This document shows positions 1-7,868 of a DNA stretch of 41,055 bases, in pieces. The translations under genes were made by a program, and so were the position numbers. Origin of the DNA: Planctomycetota bacterium (GTDB lineage Bacteria > Planctomycetota > MHYJ01 > JACPRB01); assembly GCA_016209705.1 (NCBI GenBank), contig JACQVR010000100.1:1-41055 (forward strand), in the 5' to 3' direction. The notes beneath the pieces are model-generated. The model was not told where the DNA came from, ran no database searches, and saw nothing but the letters and a program-made list of their open reading frames with translations. The first letter of the stretch is position 1. Every line of letters begins with the position of its first letter.

Positions 1-102
1 CCATCGCAGCTGTGCCAGGTACGCACGGCAGTCGGCCTCGGTCGCAAACTGGCGCTCGAACTCCGCCACGGTAAACGGGTATTCCTTCACCGCCTCCAGC
101 AC
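1..102 (-). CDS. IS1595-family transposase, N-terminal fragment cut by the window edge
   Basis: Reading leftward from a GTG at 102, 34 codons stay open to the window edge. The peptide contains EYPFTVAEFERQF followed by CRAYLAQLRW. This is the pattern I recognise at the start of IS1595-type transposases, just before their N-terminal zinc ribbon (usually continuing LRWP-x-G-F-x-CP-x-C). An in-frame TGA lies a few codons upstream of the GTG, so translation begins about here. The catalytic part lies outside the window. The bases just to the right (about 109-127) resemble the end of an insertion element, so the element boundary probably lies between 105 and 140. The family call rests on a short peptide. 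Confidence 0.62.
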   Translation of the reverse strand, partial: MLEAVKEYPFTVAEFERQFATEADCRAYLAQLRW

Positions 103-118
103 TACATATGGGGGTCAG

Positions 119-1426
119 TTGAGTCAAGTAAATAGCCCTTTCCTGCGATTCTGGCCAACGTGGGATCGAGCTTGTCCTATCTTGTCGATTCAGAAAGGGA
201 TTCTGGTCCTGGGTGACTACGAAAATACGCGCAAGCAGCTCATCGCCGCTTCCAAGTGCGACGCTCTGACGATCCGCCTCGCGGCGCTCCAGATCTTGCG
301 AACCCAATTCAGTCTTGACGCCGCAGACGCGGCGTGGGAAGGCCTGTCATCGGAAAATGAGAAAGCCCGTTCAATGGCTCTAGAATCCCTCCAAGTCCTG
401 ACGGGCGCTCCTGCGAATACGGCCAAAACATGGTGGGAACAAAACCGCGCCGACGCTCAGGAGATCCTTAAGAGGCAACGGACGCAATTTAACTTTCAGG
501 TCAGACGGAGTCGCTGGCCCCATCACAATCTCCCCGCAGATCTCGAAGACGCCGATGTCAAAGAGCGCACCTTGAAATTTCTTAAGCATCCGGATCCAAG
601 GGTGAAACGAGATGCCGCTTGGATGGCTCGAGAAGCGAACTGCACGGAAGCGGTGCCGCACCTGAAGGAACTGCTGGCAGAAGAAATCGCAGCGGAACTC
701 AAAGTCGGACTCCTTCATGCATTCACCACTTTGGATCCGAAGGGAGCGGTGTCCCATTTGGTCCGATTTCTCAAAGATCCGGCTGCGGAGGTCCGTTCTA
801 TATCGGTCAGTCTCCTTCCGGGGACGGAGTGGGAATGCGCCACCTCGCTGCTCCAAGACCCAGAACCGAACGTGCGTCAGGAAGCCATTCGAACACTTTA
901 TCGCGCCGGGCAGGCGACTCCGCTACGAGAACGGTTCCCCGGCGAAATGCATCGGGAAACCCAAGGCGTCGTCGCGGTGGCACTGGTGCTCCTAGAAAGC
1001 GATCCGGAAGCAGCCAAGACTCTGATCGACTACTTCATCGATGAAAAATCGGGTATCCGCCTGGATGCGTTGTACTCCTTGAACCGGATGAGCGAACCCG
1101 CGACGTTCGACCGCTTGGTAAGAGCCAACTATCCAGAAATAGACTTGAATGCTCGGTGGAGCGAAACGATTCAAGCCGTCGAGGAAGGTGCCCAGGTGAA
1201 CGTTATCCTCCAAAGCCCGAACGACCGGCTCAAACGCCTTCAAGGATACCGAGGTTGGGGAGGCCGGCTCACGCCCAACATCCTCGAGCGGTTCCGAAGA
1301 TACCTCGAAGATCCGACGGACGATCCCGGCTGGACGTTTTTGCTCAAAAAAGAAACACTCATTGTCCTATCGATTCCGGAAGCGATCGAGCACTGGAAAC
1401 AGTGGCGGCGGAGCTTGGCCAAATAG
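119..1426 (+). CDS. HEAT-repeat protein, N-terminus possibly replaced by IS end
   Basis: This 435-residue protein is made of short helical pairs typical of HEAT/PBS-lyase-like repeats, for example DPRVKRDAAWMAREA, AEVRSISVSLLP and EPNVRQEAIRTLYRAG at about 30-residue spacing. Such repeats form protein-binding solenoids. No signal peptide or catalytic motif is visible. The only in-frame start is a TTG at 119, with the next Met near residue 85. That TTG lies in what looks like the terminus of the neighbouring IS1595-type element. The first 30 or so residues (MSQVNSPFLRFWPTWDRAC) do not look like HEAT repeat. I infer that an insertion may have removed the native 5' end, leaving a truncated gene that may not be expressed. 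Confidence 0.65.
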   Translation: MSQVNSPFLRFWPTWDRACPILSIQKGILVLGDYENTRKQLIAASKCDALTIRLAALQILRTQFSLDAADAAWEGLSSENEKARSMALESLQVLTGAPANTAKTWWEQNRADAQEILKRQRTQFNFQVRRSRWPHHNLPADLEDADVKERTLKFLKHPDPRVKRDAAWMAREANCTEAVPHLKELLAEEIAAELKVGLLHAFTTLDPKGAVSHLVRFLKDPAAEVRSISVSLLPGTEWECATSLLQDPEPNVRQEAIRTLYRAGQATPLRERFPGEMHRETQGVVAVALVLLESDPEAAKTLIDYFIDEKSGIRLDALYSLNRMSEPATFDRLVRANYPEIDLNARWSETIQAVEEGAQVNVILQSPNDRLKRLQGYRGWGGRLTPNILERFRRYLEDPTDDPGWTFLLKKETLIVLSIPEAIEHWKQWRRSLAK

Positions 1427-1676
1427 GCAAATGGTTGGTTTCTTCTGCCAGGGGACATTCCACCCCTCCATCGTCCTCAAAAGTCCGGCACCCCTGGCAC
1501 AGCTTCCCCCGCACCGCATCCAGCCGCCTCGCGATGCCGTGCAGCTCGTCCGCCGAGGCGCCAAGGACCTTCGCCTCCACCGATTCCCCCATCGCATCGC
1601 CGTCACGCGCCAGGCCGCGAAGCGCGAAAGCCATGCTGCGCCTCTGCAATCCTGTAACCCCTTGGTCTACCACCAT
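1359..1676 (-). CDS. small hypothetical protein, overlaps the HEAT gene end
   Basis: A 105-residue reading frame from ATG 1676 (TTG 1682 is an alternative) has strongly GC-biased third codon positions and a protein-like composition, with a helical stretch (MGESVEAKVLGASADELHG) followed by a CxxC (KLCQGCRTFEDD). The last 68 bases overlap the convergent HEAT gene, so the natural C-terminus may have been lost or extended. I do not recognise the family. The CxxC could bind metal, but a single pair is weak evidence. It may be an older gene remnant in this eroded accessory region. Confidence 0.4.
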   Translation of the reverse strand: MVVDQGVTGLQRRSMAFALRGLARDGDAMGESVEAKVLGASADELHGIARRLDAVRGKLCQGCRTFEDDGGVECPLAEETNHLPIWPSSAATVSSARSLPESIGQ

Positions 1677-1732
1677 ATTCAAGTGCCTTGACCTGGACTC
1701 TGATTCCCGATGTCTCTCGATTGCTCTTGGAG

Positions 1733-1888
1733 CTACGAGGTCGCTCCCACCATGATCTCTCCCCCATACCGCAGATACTTCTTCGTCGTCGTCACATACC
1801 GGTGATCGAGTGCCCGCTCCACCAGGATCTTCGCCTGTCGGCCGCCAAAGCTAGCAAGGGCGTAGCTTGCCCCCAGCCGCCGCGACAT
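1733..1888 (-). pseudogene. tyrosine recombinase remnant 1 (C-terminal end)
   Basis: On the minus strand a 51-codon frame reads ILVERALDHRYVTTTKKYLRY and stops at TAG 1733-1735. This matches the end of a phage-type integrase, where the last catalytic block (L-G-H-R-x-x-x-T-T-x-x-Y) supplies the final His and the nucleophilic Tyr. The Tyr is present (KKYL). The Gly before His is Asp here. The N-terminal and core domains and the other catalytic Arg/His residues are absent, so the fragment cannot be active. Bases 1784-1807 are identical to 2474-2497 in the second remnant. Confidence 0.6.
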
Positions 1889-1902
1889 ATCGAGTTCGTG
1901 CG

Positions 1903-2304
1903 CTAACTCTCCGCCTCGATCGCCTTCAGGGCCGCCTCCACATCCTTTACGCCGAGAACGGCCAGCGCCTCCCCCTCTCCGACCGTCGTCGCGTACGAGA
2001 CCTCGATGTTGATCCCCGCCTTGGCGAGCTTCGAGGTCAGCTTCGTCCCTGAGCCCTGGCCCGACGGCCCCGTGAAGCAGACGACTGTCGATTCCCTGGC
2101 GTTCAGGCCCGCGGAGGAGAGGGTCTTGCGCGCCTTCTCGTCGTGGTCTGGAACGAAGCTCACCTTCGACCCCTCACCCTCGGGCCATCCGCAGAAAGCC
2201 AGCACGTTGACGCCAGCCTTCGCCATGGCCTCCAGGACCTTGTTCAACTCCCCCGGCCGGTTGGGGAAAGAAACGATGAACTCGGTGCGGATCTTCACTG
2301 GCAT
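1903..2304 (-). CDS. ACT-domain protein, tandem ACT regulator-like
   Basis: The 133-residue protein begins MPVKIRTEFIVSFPNRPGEL, the classic first strand and helix of an ACT domain (FPNRPGEL, then a helix, then GVNVLAF). A second ACT-like half follows (KLTSKLAKAGINIEVSYATT). ACT domains bind amino acids or other small ligands and usually sit on metabolic enzymes; here it stands alone, so the ligand is unknown. I place the start at ATG 2304 because a GGAGGAGG-type ribosome site sits about 5 bases upstream. An upstream TTG at 2322 would place that site inside the gene. Recombinase remnants lie on both sides, which suggests that this gene sits in a scarred integration hot-spot. Confidence 0.75.
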   Translation of the reverse strand: MPVKIRTEFIVSFPNRPGELNKVLEAMAKAGVNVLAFCGWPEGEGSKVSFVPDHDEKARKTLSSAGLNARESTVVCFTGPSGQGSGTKLTSKLAKAGINIEVSYATTVGEGEALAVLGVKDVEAALKAIEAES

Positions 2305-2464
2305 GGCGGCCTCCTCCAACAAAACCCCAGGCCAATATTCTATGCAAACCCGCCTGGGCGGTCACGCATTGGCTGACAGGAGTCCGACCGGCGGTTTTCT
2401 GCACTCTTCGACGCGCGCCTAAAGTAATTCCTACTCGGCCAGATCCTCAGACTCCAAAATGCGC

Positions 2465-2584
2465 CTACTTCCCCGTCGTCGTCACATACCGGTGATCCAT
2501 CGCCCGCTTCACGAGCAGGATGTCCTTGGTCCGGGCGTAGAGGCGGGTTGCGAAGGTGCGGCTGTCATCTTCCTCAGAATTCAC
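2465..2584 (-). pseudogene. tyrosine recombinase remnant 2 (C-terminal end)
   Basis: A 39-codon minus-strand frame reads SRTFATRLYARTKDILLVKR and then AMDHRYVTTTGK before a stop at 2465-2467. This is the second half of an integrase catalytic core: the (R/H)-T-F-A-T-R block and the D/G-H-R-x-x-x-T-T block. The canonical HxxR residues before TFATR are lost (DDSR), and the terminal Tyr is missing because of the stop. An in-frame stop lies just upstream (2588-2590), so nothing more of the core survives. It shares 24 identical bases with remnant 1, so the two derive from related integrases or from a duplication. I see no other gene between 2305 and 2646. Confidence 0.6.
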
Positions 2585-2646
2585 AGCCTACCGATAGGCA
2601 GCATCTCAAGCCCCGCAGATCCACAACGGTGAGTGTGACGACCAGG

Positions 2647-4362
2647 CTAGAATCGCCTTCTCGCAATCAGTGCGAGAAGGAGTAGCGCGGTCGCGAGTCC
2701 AACCGAATTCACATGGTCGTCACGCCTGGGCACGCTGCTGCTGCATGTCTTGCTCGAATCGCTCTCATCACTTTCAGGTGCCACAAGGCGGAAACTGGCA
2801 TTGTTGCTCCAACCGCTCACGTTCCTCAAAAGGTCGGTGCTGCGAACGCGCCAGTACCTCTGGATCGACGCAACCTCAGTTGGGCTCTGCTCAGCGGAGT
2901 TAGGCAGGCCAGTGCTTTGGTCACCCCAGGACGCCTGACTCGGCGCGAGGGCCAGGTTGAAGCTGGTCGTAAGGGCCGTAAGGTCCGAAGCGGCTACTTC
3001 AACTTCCGAGAAGTCCGCTGCTCGCGAGACTTGAATCTCGTACCTCAGGGCGTCTGCGGGACCGTCATCCGTCGAGGCATCCCATACGAAGCTGACTGGG
3101 CCGCCCGAGCCGGTGCTCGCAACAATATCATGCCCGTCCGGGAACTGCGCCACGGGCGCCGTCGGCGGCGTCTGCTCGCTCATAAAGTCCGGACTGACGC
3201 CGTTGTGCATGAATTCCGTCCATCCCGCGGCCGGCGTGGTGTTTCTGGTCACGTCTCTGACGCGGTAGCGCCAGTCGTAATTACCTCCGGCAGGGATCAC
3301 GTAGTTGACCGAAATGGTCCCCTGTGGCTGTGGGCCGCTGCTGACAAACGTGGTCTTCTCAGGCCAGGGCTGGCCTACCTCCCTTGCTTGGATTTCAAAT
3401 TGGACCTTTTCGCCGGCGTCTGGATCGGTAACGTCGGCTTGGAAGCGAATGTTTCTCCCTGTCACGCCGCCCTGCGCGAGGATGTCGCCGGTGCTGCTGA
3501 TCTGCTGGACATTGGCGGCTGCATCGGGCGGATTCGGACTGGGCGGCGGCAAATAAAAGCGGATGACGCGTGGGTCATCGGTCGTGGGATCGGGTGTCGT
3601 GGAGTTGGCTGTGTCGACCGAGTACTGGAGCGCGCTTGTCGGGCCGGGAGCCTGAATCCCGATCGTCGCAGAATTCCCGCCTTGTACGGCGTCCGTTGCA
3701 TTAATGCTCTGATAGATGAAATAGATATCACTGTCCTGCACCCCGTCGCTCTCGGTGATCTGGACTTGAAACGTCATCTCGTTGGGGCCTCCGAAATAAG
3801 CCCAATTCGTCCACTGCACGACCAGGCGGCGGTTCGGCTCCGCGCCGAGGATCTGCCACTGAGCGCTGCCATCCGTGCCGTCCAGGTCATCCCAGAACAC
3901 GGCAATAAAGCCGCCGGGGTTGATCCGGCTATCATTCCGGGGAAGGGGCCAATTAACATACATGCCGGGTGCCGGATCAGGTTGTGCAGGGCCCAGAAGC
4001 GCTACGAAGCCGTTGGCGCTGATCTCCGCATTGGATGAAACGACGGGGAGGCCTGAACCCGTCGGAGGCGTCCCCCAACTCTGGCCGTACATTCGGACCA
4101 GAATGGGAATCGTGACGACAGTCCACGGGTCATCGCCAATAATCGCCAACGGAGCGCCCGTGGCCGAGATGTCCTGCCACTGCGTAGCGAATGAGGGGCC
4201 AGTGGGCTCGTTGATATTATCCATGAAGACGTAACCGTAAGCATCTGGGCCGCCGGTCGTATATCTTACTTGAACTGATTCCGTCTGTTCCGGACCGATC
4301 GCCAGGAGCATGGCTCCCAGAAACACGAAAGGCACCGCCGCCAGAAGCTTCGTTCGATTCAT
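2647..4362 (-). CDS. secreted nidogen-like / fibronectin-like protein with C-terminal sorting-type tail
   Basis: The 571-residue protein has an N-terminal signal peptide (KLLAAVPFVFLGAMLLAIG). The first half resembles a NIDO-type region: NGFVALLGP, GFIAVFWDDLDG, RLVVQWTNWAYF and IYFIYQSI. The second half has β-sandwich repeats of the fibronectin-III kind (LRYEIQVSRAADFSEVEV, IQRYWRVRSTDLLRNVSGW). The last about 35 residues have a Cys (KTCSSS), a hydrophobic segment (VGLATALLLLALIA) and a terminal RRRF, the layout of GlyGly-CTERM or MYXO-CTERM sorting tails. This suggests export and then anchoring or processing at the cell surface. The start at ATG 4362 is supported by a GGAGGAG site 6 bases upstream. 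Function unknown. Confidence 0.72.
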   Translation of the reverse strand: MNRTKLLAAVPFVFLGAMLLAIGPEQTESVQVRYTTGGPDAYGYVFMDNINEPTGPSFATQWQDISATGAPLAIIGDDPWTVVTIPILVRMYGQSWGTPPTGSGLPVVSSNAEISANGFVALLGPAQPDPAPGMYVNWPLPRNDSRINPGGFIAVFWDDLDGTDGSAQWQILGAEPNRRLVVQWTNWAYFGGPNEMTFQVQITESDGVQDSDIYFIYQSINATDAVQGGNSATIGIQAPGPTSALQYSVDTANSTTPDPTTDDPRVIRFYLPPPSPNPPDAAANVQQISSTGDILAQGGVTGRNIRFQADVTDPDAGEKVQFEIQAREVGQPWPEKTTFVSSGPQPQGTISVNYVIPAGGNYDWRYRVRDVTRNTTPAAGWTEFMHNGVSPDFMSEQTPPTAPVAQFPDGHDIVASTGSGGPVSFVWDASTDDGPADALRYEIQVSRAADFSEVEVAASDLTALTTSFNLALAPSQASWGDQSTGLPNSAEQSPTEVASIQRYWRVRSTDLLRNVSGWSNNASFRLVAPESDESDSSKTCSSSVPRRDDHVNSVGLATALLLLALIARRRF

Positions 4363-5512
4363 GCGTTCTCCTCCGACGTCGCAGCGGACCCCGCTTAACC
4401 AACGCGCGGCCTCTGAGCCACCTTACGCGATGAACTGCCGAGGCAGCATTATCTCCAGACTCGGCACACGGTTCAATACGAGTTCCCATCCGTGGAATGC
4501 CGATCGACTTCGCCGGCATCGAGTAGCGGATCCCCTCGTGCTCGACCATGGCCGTGACGCCGACGGTGATCGGAACGCGGATCGGATAGTCGGCGGGAGC
4601 CCACGCCAGGGGACGCAGCCGTCGGCGCTCCTGCTCGATTCGCGCCGCCGGCGGAACCTTCGTCGCGCGCGAGGGACGATCGACGTTGACTTCGCGATGC
4701 CATTCGACGAGCTGGCGTTCGAGGTCCTCGCGATCGTGAAAGCGCCGCACCTTGAAGAACGATCCCTTGACCCACTTCACGAGGTTTTCGACGGCGCCCT
4801 TCTCCTGGCCGCGCCCGGGCGTGCAGAGCTCCGCCGCGAAGCGGAAGTCCAGCGGCACCTGGATGAAGCTCGGGTTCCACTCGATCAGCGGACCTTCGTG
4901 TTTAAGGGCGATCGTCTTCGGATTGTCGAAGACGCAGACGAGCGGAACGCCTCCGAAGGATTCCAGTCCCGACAGAAACGCGCGCACGAGTGTTTCGAGC
5001 TTCTCGTTGGGAACAAGGGCGACGTGATTCCAGCGCGACCACTTGAGGCGCGAGGCGAAGAAGTGGATCCTTTCCTTCTCGCCGATGTCGTACTTCACGA
5101 GCACCTGCCCGAAGTCGTACTGCGAGAATTCTCCGGCCACGCCCTCGAAACGGACGACCGGAGGCTCGGTTTTCTCAGGCCGAACCTGCGAGATGAGTTC
5201 GTAGAGGGCGCTCTTGCCGCCGGTGTAGCCCTTCAGTCGCACGCGGCGGAGGATCTCGACGCTGGGAAGATCGCGGTCGCGCTCATCCTTGAAGATCTCC
5301 TGCACGATCGATGCGAACGGCTGCACCTTGCTCGGCCGTCCGACGGAGCGCATCGAACGGTCGATGGGGACCGCCGTCACCTGCACGGGCGCCTCTTTCG
5401 AAACGCGCTGTACGGTTCTGCCCGACGTCTGCGTCACCCGCGCGATCTCGTCGACGGACATTCCGGCCTTCCTCAGCACTTGGACCGCGTGTCTCTTCAT
5501 GGGATCGAACAT
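4217..5512 (-). CDS. istA: IS21-family transposase IstA, C-terminally degraded
   Basis: The protein starts with an HTH (HAVQVLRKAGMSVDEIARVT) and has an intact DDE core: SQYDFGQ, VFDNPKTIAL and EKGAVENLVKWVKGSF. These match the three acidic residues of IstA. The family C-terminal β-domain is recognisable only to EGIRYSMPAKSIGI. After about 4470 the frame reads basic low-complexity sequence that runs into the neighbouring secreted-protein gene in another frame, indicating a frameshift or deletion. No IstB ATPase follows, so the element should be immobile. The start at ATG 5512 fits the usual IstA N-terminus. The degraded tail overlaps the first 146 bases of the 2647-4362 gene, so the annotated 3' end is probably artificial and the true homology ends near 4470. 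Confidence 0.75.
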   Translation of the reverse strand: MFDPMKRHAVQVLRKAGMSVDEIARVTQTSGRTVQRVSKEAPVQVTAVPIDRSMRSVGRPSKVQPFASIVQEIFKDERDRDLPSVEILRRVRLKGYTGGKSALYELISQVRPEKTEPPVVRFEGVAGEFSQYDFGQVLVKYDIGEKERIHFFASRLKWSRWNHVALVPNEKLETLVRAFLSGLESFGGVPLVCVFDNPKTIALKHEGPLIEWNPSFIQVPLDFRFAAELCTPGRGQEKGAVENLVKWVKGSFFKVRRFHDREDLERQLVEWHREVNVDRPSRATKVPPAARIEQERRRLRPLAWAPADYPIRVPITVGVTAMVEHEGIRYSMPAKSIGIPRMGTRIEPCAESGDNAASAVHRVRWLRGRALVKRGPLRRRRRTHESNEASGGGAFRVSGSHAPGDRSGTDGISSSKIYDRRPRCLRLRLHG

Positions 5513-5622
5513 TCACCCTCTTCCCGCTCTGCGGCGGGAGGAGGAGCTTATCGACGCCTCTGCTTCTTGTCCGCTCCGCAACCTTCCGCGGCCTTACCCA
5601 TACCGCTTGGAGGCCCCCCGGA

Positions 5623-5670
5623 GGGGGTGACAGAATTTCCGGAAAAAGGGGTGGCTGAATTATCGGAACC
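5623..5670. repeat. tandem imperfect terminal repeats of the IS21 element
   Basis: Two similar 22-24 base units lie side by side upstream of istA: GGGGGTGACAGAATTTCCGG at 5623-5642 and GGGGTGGCTGAATTATCGGA at 5648-5667. IS21 elements typically carry several repeated copies of the transposase-binding site next to the terminal inverted repeat, which fits this arrangement. The outer boundary of the element is probably within 5670-5720. The rest of the gap (5700-5942) shows no gene, only the leader of the next gene. Confidence 0.55.
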
Positions 5671-5942
5671 GGCAGCGCGTGCACGGTTCAGGGCGCGAAA
5701 GATCTCCAAGAGGGTGTGGCTGACCTGTCGGCGCGGCACGCGTTCAAAGATACACGTTCGAGGAGATTCCAGCCATCAACGAGCCGCGGGGATTTCCGAG
5801 TCCCGGCCGTGCCGCCTTCGTTCCCGGCGTCTAGTTTTTCGCGCTTTACATTTTCCCATGGCCCGAGTCTATACCTGCGGATCAGCGATGACCGGTGAAA
5901 TGACCGAAACGGACCGAGGTCCCCTGTTATAGGAGTGAACCC

Positions 5943-7103
5943 ATGAACCGTTCAGCCGCCCTGCTGATCGCGGGAATGTTGGCCGGCGCCGCTCCACAGG
6001 ATGATCCCATCGAGAGCCGTGTTTATAACGTGGAGTTCTTGACGAAACGGATTCGTGATTTCCCGGGCGCCTCTCTGGGCTTGCAGGAAGGGGGGGATGC
6101 TTTTTCGGAGGAGTGCGAAGGCTCCAGTTTCCTTCCGGATGAGATGCTCTGCGATCTTATTCGACACAACGTGGCGGAGGATAGTTGGGCCCATGCCAAG
6201 GCGGGAATCCATTTCGATAGCGGCATTCTGACCATTACCAACCGCCGCTCGATTCACGAAAAGATCGGCGCCTACCTCGCGTACTGGCGCGGATTCCTCG
6301 CGCGGATGATCACCATCGACGCGTCGGTCCTGCTCATCGATCCGGAGTTGCTGGAGAAGATCCGCGGCGCTTCTCCGGCCGGGCGGCCCGCGGTCTTCAC
6401 ACCGGAACAGATGCGGCGAATCGATGAGGCCGCCCGAGAAGGAAAAGAGGCGCGGAGAGTGAAGTCCATGAGAGTCAGCGCCTTCAACGGGCAGCGGGTC
6501 AACCTTCAAGACACGACGCAGCACCAGTATATCGGCGACTACGATTCGCAAACGGCCACCGGTTCCGCGCTCCTGGATCCGGTTTTCTCTCAGTATTCCA
6601 CCGGTTTCGTCCTGGACGTCCGCGCCTTTTGGGAACCTTTTGGGACCGCGGTCACGCTGGAAGTTCGCGGCACCGTGGCCGATCCCGTTTCGGTTGGAGA
6701 ACGCACCGTGAAGCTTTTGCGGGACGTGGGCGCCGCCGGAGACAAGGGGAATGACCGCCTTCGATCCGGCCGGACGGAAGTGAAAATCCACCTGCCCCAA
6801 GTATCCGTGACCTCCGTGCGTACGACCGTTACGATTCGCAACCGTGAAAGCGCGCTGGCAGGTCTGGTCCAAAGCGGAAATCAGTGCCTCGCCTTCTTTC
6901 TGACGCCTTCCGTTCATTCCTTGGAGGATCGACCCGCGGGGGAACCCGCGTTCGAGGAACAACGACTGCTGCGTTTGTACGATGTTTCCTCATTGACCCG
7001 AGCCCTGACCGATTTCCCCGGGCCCCGGACGGAGGTGCTCGTCGGTCGCGTCGGCATGCGGACGGGAGCCGCTTTCGGCGTCTTGGAGGAAGGAATTCGA
7101 TAG
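5943..7103 (+). CDS. secreted protein with duplicated domain, ended by an in-frame amber codon
   Basis: The 386-residue product begins with a signal peptide (MNRSAALLIAGMLAGAAPQ) and has an AGGAG ribosome site 6 bases before ATG 5943. An N-terminal unit (YNVEFLTKRIRDFPG to IHEKIGAYLAYWRG) is followed by a central β-rich region resembling a secretin/pilus-assembly type fold (TGFVLDVRAFWEPFGTAVTL). A second copy of the N-terminal unit then begins (YDVSSLTRALTDFPG) and is cut by TAG at 7101-7103. The same frame continues without shift through the rest of this second unit to 7433. So the gene looks like one 496-codon reading frame broken by a single amber. Function is not recognised. Confidence 0.7.
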   Translation: MNRSAALLIAGMLAGAAPQDDPIESRVYNVEFLTKRIRDFPGASLGLQEGGDAFSEECEGSSFLPDEMLCDLIRHNVAEDSWAHAKAGIHFDSGILTITNRRSIHEKIGAYLAYWRGFLARMITIDASVLLIDPELLEKIRGASPAGRPAVFTPEQMRRIDEAAREGKEARRVKSMRVSAFNGQRVNLQDTTQHQYIGDYDSQTATGSALLDPVFSQYSTGFVLDVRAFWEPFGTAVTLEVRGTVADPVSVGERTVKLLRDVGAAGDKGNDRLRSGRTEVKIHLPQVSVTSVRTTVTIRNRESALAGLVQSGNQCLAFFLTPSVHSLEDRPAGEPAFEEQRLLRLYDVSSLTRALTDFPGPRTEVLVGRVGMRTGAAFGVLEEGIR

Positions 7104-7115
7104 ACCGAAGAAGAC

Positions 7116-7433
7116 GTGGCGGTGCTCATCCGGACGCATATTGCGGTCGAGAGTTGGGAAAACAAGCGGAACTTTATCGCCGGGATCGACCGCATCGCCG
7201 TCGATCTGCGCTCCTCCCAGACGCTGAAGAAGCTACACGAGATGCGCGATGTGGTGAAGGAAGGCCTCGATCACGTCCAGCGCTATGAGCTTTCGGGCCG
7301 GTCGTGGGACGCGACGATCGTGTGCAAGAAGGACAGATACACCGTGGCGGCGCTGGACAGCCGGACCGTGGACGGTCGCGTGGTGGAAGATTTGGTGCTG
7401 TTCGTGCGGGCGCGGGCGAACGAGCTCAAATGA
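7116..7433 (+). CDS. C-terminal continuation of the 5943 gene after the amber stop
   Basis: This frame is in phase with 5943-7103. Directly after the TAG it reads TEEDVAVLIRTHIAVESWEN, which aligns with LPDEMLCDLIRHNVAEDSW in the first half of the upstream protein. Its next segment (GIDRIAVDLRSSQTLKKLHE) aligns with the GIHFDSGILTITNRRSIHEK segment. The only start available is GTG 7116 with no good ribosome site, so independent translation is doubtful. The most economical reading is that it is the detached end of a duplicated domain. Nonsense mutation, a base-call error or amber readthrough are all possible. Confidence 0.5.
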   Translation: MAVLIRTHIAVESWENKRNFIAGIDRIAVDLRSSQTLKKLHEMRDVVKEGLDHVQRYELSGRSWDATIVCKKDRYTVAALDSRTVDGRVVEDLVLFVRARANELK

Positions 7434-7457
7434 GGACCCGCAAGCAGGACGCGAGTC

Positions 7458-7868
7458 TCAAACGCGCAATGTTTCCAAAACCCAAGCTCGAAAGCGACCG
7501 GAGTGTTTGGCCAGGGTATCAACCTCCGTTTTCGTCAGACGCTCTCCAGAGTAGGCAATGCGGCTTTTTTCGGTGATCAGGCGCTTGAAGTGCGCCAGTG
7601 CTTCTCTTCTTTGGGTGTCTGAAAGCGTCACCTGTTCGAGAAGCGAGATGGCGTCTTGGTGGTGGTCGCTGGATGACTTGACTCCGCCTCTACGGATCGT
7701 GACCGCGTCGGCCAAAGCGATGCCCGCATGGATATAGAGAAGAGCCGCCGCGGACAAGTGTCCCTGCTGACGCGCGATTTCAGCGGACTCCTAGAAATCC
7801 TCTCCGACCGATGTGTACCGGCTTGAGGCTTCGCGAGGAACGCGTACTTGGACGATTCGTTTCGTCAT
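7458..7868 (-). pseudogene. HEPN-like protein of an MNT/HEPN pair, interrupted by an in-frame amber
   Basis: From ATG 7868 the frame reads MTKRIVQVRVPREASSRYTS and VGEDF, then TAG (7793-7791), and then continues ESAEIARQQGHLSAAALLY to the end at 7458. The downstream helices (AGIALADAVTIRRGGVKSSS, DHHQDAISLLEQV, KSRIAYSGERLT) match HEPN-type all-α proteins that pair with minimal nucleotidyltransferases. The ATG overlaps the end of the nucleotidyltransferase gene by 89 bases, a usual arrangement for this pair. A TTG at 7757 could restart translation, but would lack the first helix. HEPN partners are often RNases silenced by AMPylation. This copy lacks an obvious RxxxxH motif. It is probably a decaying module. 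Confidence 0.55.

Noticed and set aside
2713..4038. A 441-codon plus-strand frame opposite the secreted protein gene
   Set aside because: The minus strand has a signal peptide, a ribosome site and a sorting-like tail; the plus-strand frame has none.
5943..7868. Genome-wide amber recoding (for example pyrrolysine)
   Set aside because: TAG is the ordinary stop of several intact genes here (HEAT, ACT, lhr, DUF481, topA), and no pyrrolysine genes are seen. Decay or read error is simpler.
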